Assembly: GCA_963573305.1 (NCBI GenBank)
Contig: OY754333.1
Span: 17,295,013-17,359,012 of the forward strand
Direction of reading: 5' to 3'
DNA from: Pyrrhosoma nymphula
Taxonomy: Eukaryota; Arthropoda; Insecta; Odonata; Coenagrionidae
DNA length: 64,000 nt
A program made the position numbers and the translations under genes. This document shows, piece after piece, positions 33,697-46,050 of this stretch (its first letter is position 1; every line of letters begins with the position of its first letter). The notes under the pieces were generated by a model that worked only from the letters and a program-made list of their open reading frames with translations, was not told the DNA's origin and ran no database searches.

Positions 33697-35824
33697 AGAC
33701 CTGTCATCGCTGCCAAACATGTGAGATGAATCACAATTATAAACTTCGGTACATATCTTCGACACAGGATATTTGGAAAAATAAAATCCTCTGAGACATG
33801 TCAAGAATAGAGAGAAGCCTTCTCATAGAACTTTTCGCTCCGGCCGAATATGCGGAGATGAAATCCTTTGACATTGCCTTGCTATGATGAAAATCGTTCA
33901 GATTTTCCACCGGGTCTGGTTCTTCATTTAAACCAACACCTCCAAATTCAAATCGTCCATCGTATTTAGGGATCTTAGAGCCAAGTTGGGTTTCAGGATC
34001 CCTAAAACGATGGGAGAATCGCTTGCCGAAACGTTGAAAAAAATGAAGAACTTAACCCAATCGGAAAACCGTGAGAATTTCACCCAACAGATACGCTGTG
34101 AAAGCAAGAAATCATACACTACAGCCAAATTGGCCCAAAAAAACGTAAGGCCTCCAAGTTTTCACGTCACCCCCCAATCTCATGACAAATCACTATAAAA
34201 GTCTTTGTGAAAAATATCAGCTTAATACGTAAACACGCGGCCGAATCCCAGGCATTTTTATATTTGGTAAGGGCGTCCTTTCACCTTAGGCAACACAAGC
34301 AAGGACTGTAGGTTTTCCCCACCCTCCATTCCTACAGATAAGGATTTGGCAGAGAACATAGGAATATAATTTGCATTGGTTAAAAGATTCGACGATCATA
34401 GCTAAGTAAATGTATACAGATGCCGTTTGCTATGAGTGCATAGGAAAGTCCAGGGGAGGTTGGTTGCTTATGTCACGTGAGTGACTTCAACCGGAGCATA
34501 AGTTATGTTTAGTTCTTATGATAAGCGTAAACGGACCTTTAAAATTTTCCTTTATGTCATCTCTCCTTCCGGTGACTTATTTTCGCACAGTCATCCTCGC
34601 GTGTGCGAAGACCTCACTTCGCTCCACGGCCTGAAATTTTGGCGCCACAGCAATGAATGGGATGATGTTTTCTGGCGGCAAAGCGGTGAGGGAAAGAAAA
34701 CAGGGAAGATGCAGAGGGGGGGGGGGGGCGGAATCTCTCTCTAACGGCGATCTTTACTGGGGCGAGGCATTCATCAAGTAGGGAAGAAGGGGGCGGAGAC
34801 CCACCTTCCGGTTCTTCTCTTCAACTACCCCCCCACCCCCCACCACCTCCCACCTCCGCCATCCCAACATTTCGCCGAACTCCTTGCGGGCACTCCAGCC
34901 TGGGTTTCCCGGCATCCTTAACACAACCGCCTCCGCCCCCCACCTCGACGAGCGCACAGACCAAACATACAAACACCACACTTCATCTCTCTCACCCTCC
35001 CTATCTCTCTCTCGCACTATCTACGAATGCTTCCTCGAGGCCTTTTATTAACCCGGTTTTTTAAAACGGCTGCGACTGCATTTCTGCAGCGAGATAAAAA
35101 AGAAATAAATACAAGCACCCGCATATTTCCATCCTCCAACCATTTTCTTTTTCTTTCATCTTCCCTTACACAGAGATTATTTTATCCGAGAATTTTTCTC
35201 GTGAAATTCCGGTCGCCAACTTTTCGGTCAAAATTATCGATTTTCCAAGTTTTGACGTTTCGACTGTTAGTAAAAATATCACAAGTGACTAACGAACCTC
35301 TCTCCTCCCGGTAGATCGGCCAGAGTTAGCGGAGTGTAGTTGATTTGGAAGGTTTAACGCTCGTTTCACGTTCTCCCGAGTATTAGTTTCGACGAAGATA
35401 TTTTGTATTCGCGCTGGCTTTATTTCTGTGGGGGTAAAATTAAAAAAAAATCTGCTGCTCCGAAAGAGTAGGAATGAAATATACGTGCAAAATCTTTTTT
35501 CCTAAAATAATGGCCTACCAATCCATTAATAGTTACTTTGAACCCACTTAGCTTTTTCCGCCTCGAACTCTGGAATCTAGCTTCATCATTCTGGTACTGG
35601 TGTATTGGAAAAACGTAGTGATCGAACTACTAATAAAAATTGCTAGGCGTCGTCAATGGAATTAAGTTTAATTGAAAACGTATTACATGAGGGAAATTTA
35701 ATTTTATTTTGCCATATATTGGAGATTATTTGTTGGAATATAGCAACGCGATAAAACATATTAGGCTATTTGTGAATAGATGTTTTGCAAGAATATCATC
35801 CACAAAGAGTTCCTGAGTATTATA
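33697..35824. other. No gene; GC-rich and G-run sub-segments
   Basis: 34560-35030 is GC-rich. A run of 13 G lies at 34716-34728, followed by C-rich sequence (plus strand) at 34800-35010. Open frames there (34505-34744 +, 34754-35017 -) are compositional. Remaining bases are AT-rich and featureless. Confidence 0.4.
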
Positions 35825-35876
35825 TAGAGCATTCTATAGAGTATATATATATATATATACTCTATAGAATGCTCTA
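35825..35876. repeat. 52-bp perfect palindrome
   Basis: Two exact 26-bp arms with no loop, TAGAGCATTCTATAGAG outward and a TATATATA centre. It would form a cruciform or a perfect hairpin. No target duplication or gene is adjacent. Confidence 0.9.
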
Positions 35877-38800
35877 GCTTAGATGCTGTGAAGTTTTACA
35901 GGTTCATCTAAATAAAAAATGGTTTCGCTTATAATAATTACTTGTTTGTAAGGGAAAGACTTTAATATGGAAGGTAGGATGCATGTTCTTTTGTGTAGTG
36001 AGAATAACAGTTCAAAAAGAAGGTATTTTATAAGAATAAGTGTCTACTAATAGCATGTATTTCAAGCTTATGCGAAAGAAAAATTAAGATCAAATGAGAA
36101 TTTGCTTGTAAAAAAGGAAATTAGTGGAGGATAAAGTTTGCTACTATAAGTTTCAACTTCCACGGAGAAGATTTCATCGTTGCAAGACAAAAAATTACGG
36201 GCCGGAAATATAGCTATCTAATAGCCATCCATGTATACTAAACGTTAGCCTTCTGTCATTCAGTTTGTTTATTGGTATGGCTGAGGGACGCAAGAAAAGG
36301 GAGGTACAAGAGATAAAAAAATAATGGAGAAGTATTTAAAGCAGCCAGAGGGATATCATAATAAAGGAATGAAAATGAAGGCTAAAGCAATCCGTTTACG
36401 GTGTGGCAACCAGGACCACATCGCGCCAATTGAAGATTGAGCACAGCTCAAATTCAGGAATTCTATTTATTTATTAATCGTGACCGGTCCCGATTTGAGG
36501 TATCGCCATATAGAACACATATCTTTGGAATCAGCCAAATGTTTATTTTTATTTCAAATCATCATAAAGGAATTTCGCAAAGTGACCCCTCAAACCACAG
36601 CAGGAGTTTGGATAAATGGAGTGCTAGATCATTACTTCCATAAATTTGGTACGATGGCCTGCAACAAACTGGAGCTATTTTACGACACACCTTTTGACGT
36701 AGCTGCACTTTTATGACATTTTATTTGTAATTTGTACAAATGTTTCACCTAATTTTTTTCCCGAGAAGAGCCTCATAGCACAAAATTTCAAAAACGTAGC
36801 AATAACAGAGCGAGATTTATGCGTTATTCTGGGAATCAACTTCCGGCAGAGGAAATCCGACGAACCGTAAATTTTACCAAACCTCCACTCAGGAAAAACA
36901 GTTCAACTTTAAAAAACACACATATTTTAGCTTTAAGCAGAAGTAAGTATTATCATTCCTACTTTAACTTATGCCTGAATATGTTACAGTGTAGTGAAAC
37001 TAGTCAAAATAAATATATCTAAAACTTTGGTTACAATTTTCAGATTCCGTGTGGAAAACAACAAATAAAACCCACAAAATACCGGCCGCATCCGTTAAAA
37101 ATATTGTTTACCAAAGCTAAATGGACTCAAATGGTTTCTACTGGTCTATTCCATGAGGAAAAAAACGTGGATAATTCTATCTCTGAATATGTTGTAGAAC
37201 TCTCCTACGGGGAAAATGGCAGGAAGGAAGACAGGAAAACATGGGACCGAAGAGTAAAAAAAGACACGAGGCAGGGAAGGAAAAGGAAGGGACGAAAAAG
37301 AGAACATTCGAAAGGGAGAAAAATTTAAAAAAAGCAGGAAGAGTTGGGAGTGAGTGATGAAAGGGTTAGAGCGGCCGTCGTTGGGGTGTGTGGGATGGGA
37401 AATACGAAAAGAAGACGCGCTCCGAACCTGACGATCGAAGTTAACACTTCCTGTCGAGCGGGTTGCCCTGGGTTACGGGAAGGGGGGCGGGGGGTAGCCC
37501 AAGGGAAAAGAAGAGAGGTGATGGGAAGGGGGGGGGGGGGAGAAAGGCCGAGAGGCAGACAGACGAATGGAGGACATGCAGCACTGGGATTGACTCATTT
37601 GAATTGGGACAGGGAGTATTGTAGGGATGTGGGCAACTCCGCTGGGAGTCTCGTGTTTATTCAAGCGCAACGCAATGCAACGGTGACTGGGAACTGCTTC
37701 CAAGCTAAGCGCCGATGAGCACTGAAGATACAATCTTCGTATTTCTTATAAATGGACACTATAAAAAAATATAAGCCCAAAACATCAACGCATTTCGGCA
37801 AAGTTCAGTTCATTTTTCACGAATCAGAGCTTGAAAAACTTTCAAACTTTGCAAACTATTCCTATTATTGTCCCCTGCAGATAAAATACTAATCATATGT
37901 CTTGGGATCGACTCCCAAACATTCACATAAACTTCCACAAGTAATGAATGCTAAGTTTGTTGTTTTAGCATTCATGCTTCGTTTTTTTGGTTAATATAAT
38001 TTGAAATAAAGTTTGTGAAAACCTAAGATAAATGCTATAAAAATAAAATTAAATGACCTTTTTTAATTTTACCATTTAATTTTGTTTTCAATTCGTAATT
38101 ACGAGAAAATTTGCAAGATATTTCAAAATTTCTTCAAATTAGGAATTTTTTGAAGCATCCGCTAACGTCACGAATATCAAATATCACGAAATCACTTTAG
38201 TCACGAATGCCACTGTTGAAGAATGTTTTGGGGAAATTGCCCAAAATATATCAATTTTATCGCCTTCAGATTGACAATCGACAGCAGACGGACTGACATC
38301 ACACTTATTGACTGATTCATTCATTCATTAGCACCCGTACCCAAACTATTCAAGATAAAAACGTGAAATTTTGGAAACAGTTCCACTGTATACCACCTTA
38401 TAAAATTTACGCAGGCCACCTTACTTATTTATATTTATACTACCTCATATCAGAGTAAAGAGACGGCAAACAAGTGCCAAAAGTGCAGCTACTACTAAAT
38501 AGCTCGCTTAGTCTGATATAGCACTTTAATTTCGATACTAAGGCTAGTTTTTCTTCAAATCAAAATAAATACTCATACCAGATTAACGCAATCGCGCACT
38601 GAGAAAAGGATATATTATTTACCATCCCTCTTTTTGGGGCAGTTTTAATATGTAGGTACAAATGTATGAAGCTTAAGCAATTCCATTCCAACTTCCTATG
38701 AACGTGAGACAACTTGAGCTATGCGATACATTGCAAATACATTTAAAATAAAAATAGAAACATACTGAAGACACGGATAAAGTTCACATTACTTATATAA

Positions 38801-39229
38801 GTGACCTCCACCTAGAATGGATACCAACGAATTCGACCAAGATGAGCAAACACAGAGTTCAGGCCACGGGGATTTTCATGGTCAGAAGCGATGGTATTCC
38901 ATCGATAGCAGTGCCTCAAACGAATGCGCTAAGTGTGCGATAAAAACGTTTTTATTTGCAAGGCGGATGCATTTGGAACGGCGCAGAATTTTAACGACAC
39001 AAATTTTCGTGTAAAACCACAGCAATGGCAGCATAACCACAGAAACCTTTGTGTTGTCTCTGACATAGTTTTGGGCACATTTTGAGTGGATGGAGCGTCT
39101 CTATAGACACATTATATCAATTCAATGAACGTGCACATACAACGAAAAATTCATTTAAAAAAACTATTTAAGAATAAACTTAACAGTAGCGGGCTTCACT
39201 TCGTAGAAGGTTTTACTGCTTACGTTGAT
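35877..39229. other. No gene; purine-rich segment at 37.2-37.7 kb
   Basis: 37200-37560 is strongly G/A-rich and includes a run of 13 G at 37528-37540. Opposing open frames there (37344-37718 + and 37473-37733 -) are compositional. Near 37790-37820 the minus strand has CTGAACTTTGCCGAAATGCG, a weak echo of PLE 3' ends. The rest is AT-rich. Confidence 0.4.
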
Positions 39230-39263
39230 GACAAAGTAAAATACTTTCCACAATTATTTATGT

Positions 39264-39302
39264 GTACGACGCGTTTCACCAATTTACAGCATCTTCATGT
39301 AC
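39264..39302 (-). ncRNA. Hammerhead-like motif, left arm
   Basis: Minus strand: GTAC, ATGAAGA (the first core C has become A), stem II GCTG with TGGT around a GTAAAT-type loop, GAAAC intact, GC, GTC, GTAC. The two GTAC segments pair as stem I and the cleavage triplet is GUC. Stem III is the palindrome ACGCGT, as in minimal PLE hammerheads that are thought to act as dimers. Confidence 0.55.
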
Positions 39303-39645
39303 AGAGTGTTGGTTTATTTTCGTTAATTATTGTTCCAGTAACGGGAGAGGAGGAAAAATACAAATGCTCGGGGAGAGTTGTAAAAGGCACGTAGATCAAT
39401 GTCTGGTGAGGCGGAAAAGGCTATTATTAAATTATTATATCCACATCCCTCCCCTTTCGTACCAGATATTTTCTTCTTCTCCACTCATTTCCGATATAAT
39501 TATCTTTTTAAAATAATAACCTTTCCCGCGCCAGCCTTTCAGCCCTTGATCTACGTGCCTTTCTCAACCCTACTCCAATATTTGTATTCATTCTCCTCCT
39601 CTCCCGTAACTATAACCAAAATTAACGAAAACAAACAAGCACTCT

Positions 39646-39684
39646 GTACCTGACGATGCCGTAAATCGATGATACGCGTCGTAT
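39646..39684 (+). ncRNA. Hammerhead-like motif, right arm
   Basis: Plus strand: GTAC (39646-39649), CTGACGA (39650-39656, intact CUGANGA core), GCCG with degraded stem II partner, GATAC (GAAAC with one change), GC, GTC at 39678-39680, GTAT. The core half broken in the left arm is intact here and vice versa, so the common ancestor had a complete core. Confidence 0.55.
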
Positions 39685-39720
39685 CAATAAAGTATTGTAG
39701 AAAAGTATAAAGCATTTTTG

Positions 39721-40049
39721 GTTATCATGAAAGAAAGCTATTTAATATTTTTTTTCGGAACACAATGAAAAAGAAATACAAGATTTCATAACGAAAAATA
39801 AAGTCGAAATTCCACTTAGGAAAAAGAAAGAAGTTGCTCAGGACTGCCGGAAGCATGATGTTACAGAAGCAATCGAAAGCGCGCGCTTAGGGCCACCACC
39901 CTCCGCAAGGTTAAAACCGAACATAGTGAGGTGTTCGCAATTTTGACGAATTTTGAGGACATCGAGTGCCGGTACTTCTGTTACGGAGTCACCTGCTTGT
40001 CCTTCGACTTCACCTTTAAAGCCATCAAAAATCTATAAGGGACAAGAAC
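39721..40049. other. No recognised feature
   Basis: Mixed-composition sequence. No motif identified. Confidence 0.5.
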
Positions 40050-40150
40050 CTCTCGGTAGCTAAACTGGCTACAGCACTCGGCGCAATATTCAAAGATCCG
40101 GGTTCAAGTCCTGGTTAAGGCTAATGATTTTTCCTCTGTGGAATTTCGTA
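40050..40150 (+). repeat. tRNA-derived SINE
   Basis: A box TAGCTAAACTGG (40057-40068) and B box GGGTTCAAGTCC (40100-40111) at tRNA-like spacing. The following body (GGCTAATGATTTTTC, then GTGGAATTTCG) parallels that of the family S SINEs at 26.2-26.6 kb. Likely a related SINE subfamily. Confidence 0.7.
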
Positions 40151-41149
40151 CTTGTGTGCACTTTCGAGTGACCCCGCTAGGTCATAGTCCTGGTAGTCCT
40201 TGGCTAGTCCCGGTATCCTCAAAATTAATATTGCTCTTCTTTCTACATAATAATTTGTGCATCAAGTTTTTGTCAGTGATATAATTCTATCTATAATAAT
40301 AAATGTTTTCAATCAATATGAGATTTAATTAATGACCAAAACTTCTTTAATACCCTTTAATGCTCGTACTAATCCTATAATTATCAGCATAGATACCTCC
40401 TTGTTCTTTCACGTGTTATATTTTTTATTAGACTTGTTTAAGGGATTACTGAATCATTTTCTCGATATTAGCATTTCCTTCCTAAAGCGTATTTTTTGCT
40501 CTCTAAAATTGACATATTTATTAATTCTTCTTTCGCTATCTCTAATCTGTAGTTCAAGGCATCCAGCGTCATTTCTTCTCCGTAGCAGCTGAAATTTTCT
40601 GGCATATTTACCCAATAAAGTTTTTACTTATTTAATTCTTATCTTTGACGGCATTGTTTCATATGTAGTAAATTTATGCTTCAGAAACATACCAGTAATT
40701 CAATGCTGAAAAAATTCAGCAATGAATTAAACAACTCAATAAGTTTTCTAAGTTAGAATCCGTCCGTAGAAGATCTCAGGGAATGACTGTTTTATGCTAC
40801 CAAGATGCCAGTAGGAAAGCTAAGGCCAACCGCAGTATCAAGGCAGAAACTCACTAACCTAACACTCCAAAGGTGGCGGGTCAGAAACCAGTATCGGGCG
40901 TAGATGATGCGTACATTTCATAAGTATTGAGATCATAAATTTAATGGAATGGCGAGAATAATCGTATTTGTAGCCAACCGATGTCTACTACTTCCGTATT
41001 TTTAGTCTGCAGTGAGGAGCGGAATCGCAGCTCAAGCCCATTATTTTACACGCACTCTCATCACGTCGTTTCCTTTCAGGATAGGCACAAAAAATGAATT
41101 TCTCGATGATAGGCCTAAAAACCTGACTCTGATTTAATAGTGCCTCTTA
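40151..41149. other. No certain feature
   Basis: AT-rich. 40830-40900 has a weak tRNA-like segment (GGTGGCGGGTCAGAAACC) that is too poor to call. Confidence 0.45.
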
Positions 41150-41899
41150 TCCTCATGGTGGATTCGTTAGAGATGTAGTGCGAAAAGTATGGAATGAAGA
41201 TAAACCACAAAAAAACGAAAGTGATGAGAATTTCTAGAAGTAAGAAGGCGGGGCTGAAGATAAGGGTGGCAGGGTAGAAGATAGAGTAGGTTGATCAGTT
41301 TATGTATTTGTGTAGTATTGCGGAAGAGAATGGGTTTCGTGGTAAGGACATCAGATACGGAATTGCCGTGGCTAAAGAAGCATTTTCGAAGAAAAGGGAA
41401 TTGATGAGGGGGGTCTGAGAAGAGACGTAAAGAAAAGGCAGGTGAAAACTCGGATATCGAACGCTTTATGTGTCGGAAACTTGGTCATTGAGAAGGGAGG
41501 ATGTACTTAGACTTGAGGTGTTTGAGATGTGGATTTGAAGAAGGATGGAGAGGGTGAGCTGGGTGGCGAGGAAGACGAACGAGGAGTTATTGGATATGAT
41601 TGGAGAGGAAAGGAAGCTTTTTCATGAGGTTTGGAGAAGGCAGAAGAGATGGATGGAGGAGGTTTTGAGAGGAGAGGGCATGTTGAAGAGAGTGATAGAG
41701 GGGAGAACATTGGGGAAGCTTGGTAGAGGAGGAAAGAGGATAGGAATTCTGGACGAAGTAATATATAAAGAATGAAAGAGGGATCTAATGGTGGGATATT
41801 CTTGTGAGGGAAAGCGAGACTATATCTCAGAAAATGGGATGCAGAATGGGGACTGTCCAAGAACCTACCATTCAGCTGGTAGAATACTTGAATGAATGA
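41150..41899 (+). mobile_element. RTE/BovB-like LINE, 5'-truncated copy (plus)
   Basis: Homologous in opposite orientation to the 3' third of the RTE at 50.3-54.9 kb. In broken frames it encodes EKYGMKIN-type, SRSKKAGLKIRV, EENGFRGKDIR and AVAKEAFSKK segments, then the C-terminal RMERVSWVARKTNEELLDM stretch and a GRTLGKLGRGGKR segment. The 3' end CCAAGAACCTACCATTCAGC, then GAATACTTGAATGAATGAA, matches the 3' end of the larger copy, so both are true 3' ends of one family with a TGAA-type tail. Confidence 0.8.
41545..41775 (+). pseudogene. RTE LINE C-terminal domain fragment
   Basis: A 76-codon frame starting RMERVSWVARKTNEE, continuing through an EVWRRQKRWMEE segment to RIGILDE. It is the downstream part of the RTE polyprotein after the reverse transcriptase. 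The sister copy at 50.4-50.8 kb encodes the same stretch. Upstream frames carry stops. Confidence 0.75.
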
Positions 41900-43949
41900 A
41901 TCCTAGCATACATCTTTTGCTTCACGATTATTGCATTCCATCCCGGTGTGTCCGTACACCGCAATTAGGTGCCTCCTAATTATAGTTCGCAGGAAACGAT
42001 AGGCTCTCAAGGTAGTCATTACAGAAGGGGTCTAGCACGATTAATATAATGAAAACTGGCCTAGGGTATCACTAGCTTTTGCCTTCTCTCATGGCACACT
42101 GGCAGAAATGTGCCAAAACTGACCGATAGATCATCATAACCGTTGATAGGGAGTGTTACTCGTGACACGTAAATTGCAATGGTTGGTAACCTTGCGTGCT
42201 GTGATTATAGTTACTTCTTACAGTAAAAAAGTATCATGGATTATTTTAAATTTATAAAAAAAATGACTTTATTGCATTCATAGTCTAGGTCCTTCTAAGC
42301 CACATGGCTTGTCAGAAGGTTCCAAAATATTCATATAAGCGCAATGTTACAAATATCTTCCACACATGGACGTAGAATAATCTAATATATAAATAATATC
42401 TTTGCCATAAGCATAAGATATTATTATAAGGCATTATAGATTCCTAATTTCGCCTATTAACCATTATTTGATCTTACTCTTAATTTCTGCCAAACATTTT
42501 AGATTGTGTAGTTGCATAGGCATACAATTTAAAGTATTTGGTATAATAAATTTGGCCAACCTTTTGCCATCAAATAATCATATGTTTTCAACATAGGAGT
42601 ATTTCGTTTATGCATACAATGGAATGGAATTTTACAAAGGAATTTTAAGGAATTCGATAAAAACTATATTTTTTTAGTTTTGCTCTTTTTCATTTCGCGT
42701 CTCTTAAAGATAATAATAATAATGTTTACTAATGTTTATGGAGTTACATCCACTATGAATATAGTAAATAGAAATGCTATAATAGAGCTCACAGTAGACA
42801 TTATCATATTAAAAAAATAAAGATTCAAGGAACGTAAAATAATGGTTCAAGGAATAAAAAATAAAGGTTCAAGATACTCAATCTATACCTTGCTTAATAC
42901 TCCAACACCTTTCAGTTGCTGCTGCTTATATTTCCTCCTCGATCAACCTATTTGCAATATCCAAGCGACTCTTTCATCAAACATTTTCGCGGTAAGCTCT
43001 CGTTTCCCTTTACGTTTAATTCCCCTCCAGCTCCCTACCGTCTCTCTTCCACTATTGGCCACATGAGGCCCTCGATTGCGGTCCCTCCTACGCCAGAGGC
43101 CCCTCCTACTAATAAAACTTGCTCGCAACGTTAAGGTTGCTTACACGAGTGTCCTCCAGGGTGAAGCAATTTTCTTGCTCCTTATTTTCGTTGCTTTTGA
43201 GCTTAGAGGCGATCTTTTTCAGTCAGTAGACGATAGAAGTGTTTCGAGAGGTACAACGACGTTGTGACGTGAAATAACGGCGACACTGATAGTTCACCAG
43301 TCTACGATTCCATAATTCGAATAATTTGGAGTAATTATTTTAGGCGTCGGCGTTTTTTTTGTTTGTCTAAGCATTTAAACTACCCATTTCTTTTGCAAAT
43401 TGAAGACATGAGGATATTTTTACAGAACATATTTTTAAGGTACCTATATATTTTTTATGGATAATGAATAATAATTATAATAAATAAAACCCCCAAGCCA
43501 TCGCGGCTTTCGCCTTGAGAACCATCATTTTCTTAGTAAAGAGCATGTATGTGTACGCATATACACAGCACGATTATGTATGGTATATGCACATCAGAAA
43601 ATACGATTTTTTGTCTGCTAGATCTTCGACGTTTTTATTTAAGAATCCCCGCCAATGCAATGCTTGCAATTCTTGCAAGTCATGAGAATTTATCTGTCAA
43701 ATAGACGATGAAATACGACGAATAATCATACCTAGTAACTTTTGGCACTTTCACATTATCAGTACCTTATTTTCCGGTATATTTTATTATTGAAATATGT
43801 ATATTACATTAATAGTACGAAATGATATAAATATGAACTGAGTACTCTTTATCCTCGTTGTGACACAGATCCTCGTTGTGACACAGTTCTTCGAAGTAAC
43901 CCTGCCTAAAAGTCATTCTAAAAATTCACATTTTAACTGAATATTTGCT
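41900..43949. other. No gene; 18-bp tandem duplicate at 43.85 kb
   Basis: ATCCTCGTTGTGACACAG is repeated exactly twice (43851-43868 and 43869-43886). Three short GGTTCAAGGAATAAAA-like units occur near 42820-42870. Otherwise AT-rich and unrecognised. Confidence 0.5.
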
Positions 43950-43959
43950 TTTTTATATC

Positions 43960-44290
43960 AGTCTAAAGAAATTCCTCCGTATTTCCCTTCACCATCAATC
44001 ATTTTTTCCTGAGAACATCCACCGATTACTACTTGTAACTCTTATGCCACGTATCCGGATGACCTGGCCTATGAATTTTTTCCTTGGTCTTCCTCCTGAG
44101 ACTGTTCCTTTCTGTTATTTCCCATAAGATTTCGTTCTATCTCGAAGTGAGTCTTATCCATCTGATCCTTGTCTTTCCGTTAGTGCTCCTTCTGGTTTTC
44201 TCCTAAACTTTTCTTCTGCATTCGCCCTCGTTTCTGGTCCTATCATCCTATTTCATCTTCAGCAGTTGCATCCAGCTCCTAGTTCTAAAA
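43960..44290 (-). pseudogene. Possible LINE C-terminal fragment
   Basis: The minus strand at about 44060-44110 reads GTVSGGRPRKKFIGQV. A G-R-P-(R/K)-x-x-(F/Y)-(I/L)-x-Q-(V/I) block is common near the C-terminus of several LINE polyproteins. Flanking residues are not convincing and frames are short, so this is tentative. Confidence 0.3.
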
Positions 44291-44299
44291 CACTCTAAT

Positions 44300-45117
44300 C
44301 CTTTTTTGTCTAGCTTTCCAGGAGTTTATATATCTCTGAGCGATACATACATACACCCAGTCGTCACGAGTGTTTGCACTGCTCAAAGGCCACCGCTCTA
44401 TGGAGGGATCTTCGGGAGGCATGAGTTCAATTGCTCTCGTGGGGGTAGTTTTAGATACTATGGAACTTGTGGCTGAGAAGGGTTCTTGTTGGCAGTTCAA
44501 AAAGATGGGATGGGATTTGCGGGATGTGAAAGAAAAATACTGGTGTAATAAAAAAATACGATAATAACCTGGGGAGCGTTGGTTTCTACAGCACAAATGC
44601 CTCGCCTGCACCCAGCACACCATCTTTAACTTTTATATTCCCTATCCTTACAATTAGCTCACATTTCTTTCACTATTGAATATGATTCTTAGTAAAGTAC
44701 CCCACTTAACGCTGTAATATGAGGAATTCTCTTTTTTTCTATCCAAAGAACACACAAAGATATTAAATAGTAAGTTAATATCAGCATTATTTACCAGCCA
44801 GTTATTTATTTCTAAATTCATTTCATCCCTTTTTCATTTGCGGAATCGCAAGCTCTGTCCATATTCCGAGGAATTTTTAACTTGCGATTTCAAAAAGTAG
44901 TAATTTCATTCATCTTGGTTACTCAGAAAAAATCTTTTTTTAGTGATCTGTATAGGTAACTGCAGTGTGGTTATCAGAGTGGCATTATGTATTGAGAGGC
45001 GGTGGATATTTGAGATTAAAACCTATATGAAATCAGGGTCTGATTGATTGTAATGCCTTGCACTTGAAGTACTCTACGCATGCCATGTAGTTAAAGATAA
45101 GAATTTCACTAAAACAG
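44300..45117. other. No recognised feature
   Basis: AT-rich. Overlapping frames at 44285-44623 (-) and 44370-44564 (+) have no known motif. Confidence 0.5.
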
Positions 45118-45192
45118 CTGCTATCACTAGTAGAATTCGAACCGGACCCCTTAGGATGAACCGCCAGAGCTCTCACAAATAGCGTCAACCCG
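45118..45192 (-). repeat. tRNA-like SINE head
   Basis: Minus strand B box CCGGTTCGAATTC (45132-45146 region) and a tRNA-like GAGAGCTCTGGCGGTTCAT upstream. The A box is weak and no cloverleaf closes. SINE head or tRNA pseudogene. Confidence 0.45.
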
Positions 45193-46050
45193 GTTGCATG
45201 GAGTCGGCCTTGCTAAGCTGCTGCGGACTCATGATCAATCACTATTTAAAACTTTGTTTACTTTCAGTGTCAAGCATCTAGTAACAAATGCCAAAAAATT
45301 GATTTACATGAATCTTCACTTTTGTATTTTGAAAATATTTTTGGAAACCCAAATTTTCAGCAATCGAATTTAAACTGGGCTACAAGCTACATTGCAATAT
45401 GACCAGCTTTACTCTACCTTTTATTGTTCTTTGGTATACCTACCAAACGAAACGGCACTTTGTGCGGTTATAAACCTTTACATTAATGATTAAATTTTCA
45501 GAAGGGTAATGGAAAGCATTTGTGTGCCTTCTAACAAAATTTCTGAAAATATCCGAGATTCTTAGAATCAGTAAGGGCAAATTAGCAGGCGAGATAGGAC
45601 GCATCTAGTCAAAATCACGCTTATAAATTACGTGGTTTCTCTAAAACACCAGTTCATACGTATGATGGGTGATGAGTCATTTTCCCTCACTCTCTTCTTT
45701 CTAGTATTGACATTATTCTTGAGTATGCCGATGTATGTGCGTGATATGAGAAATACAACTGCGCGTTAGGCACAAAACGATTCCGGAAGGGATCGCCTTG
45801 CAATTGTGCCTCGCTACATTCTGTGTTGACCAAGCCCCATGATGTACGCCGCTCTTTTGGGTCCTGATTCAGGCATATTAAATCTTTTGGATTGAAAAGC
45901 AAATCAATTCCTAACATAAAGGCAATGGCAGTGTACTTTTGGAACAACCAATGCACATCAGAACGATCTTAGAGAATAAACAAAACGGACATTGCCAAAT
46001 TGACATTGACGTCGAGACCGCTACATCACAACTATTCAGGAATCAGAACC
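45193..46050. other. No recognised feature
   Basis: AT-rich. The 89-codon minus frame at 45687-45956 is not recognisable. Confidence 0.5.

Larger units (their letters stand above)
39230..39720. repeat. Palindromic repeat with PLE-type ends
   Basis: Imperfect inverted repeat: left arm about 39230-39440, right arm about 39510-39720. Matching blocks include ACTCTGTAC, a TTAACGAAAA(C/T)AAAC block, CTCCTCTCCCGT and TTGATCTACGTGCCTTT. Each arm holds a hammerhead-like motif pointing outward, followed by ATTGT(G/A)GAAA(A/G)GTAT. The overlapping open frames here are not conserved between arms, so I do not call a protein. Confidence 0.7.
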
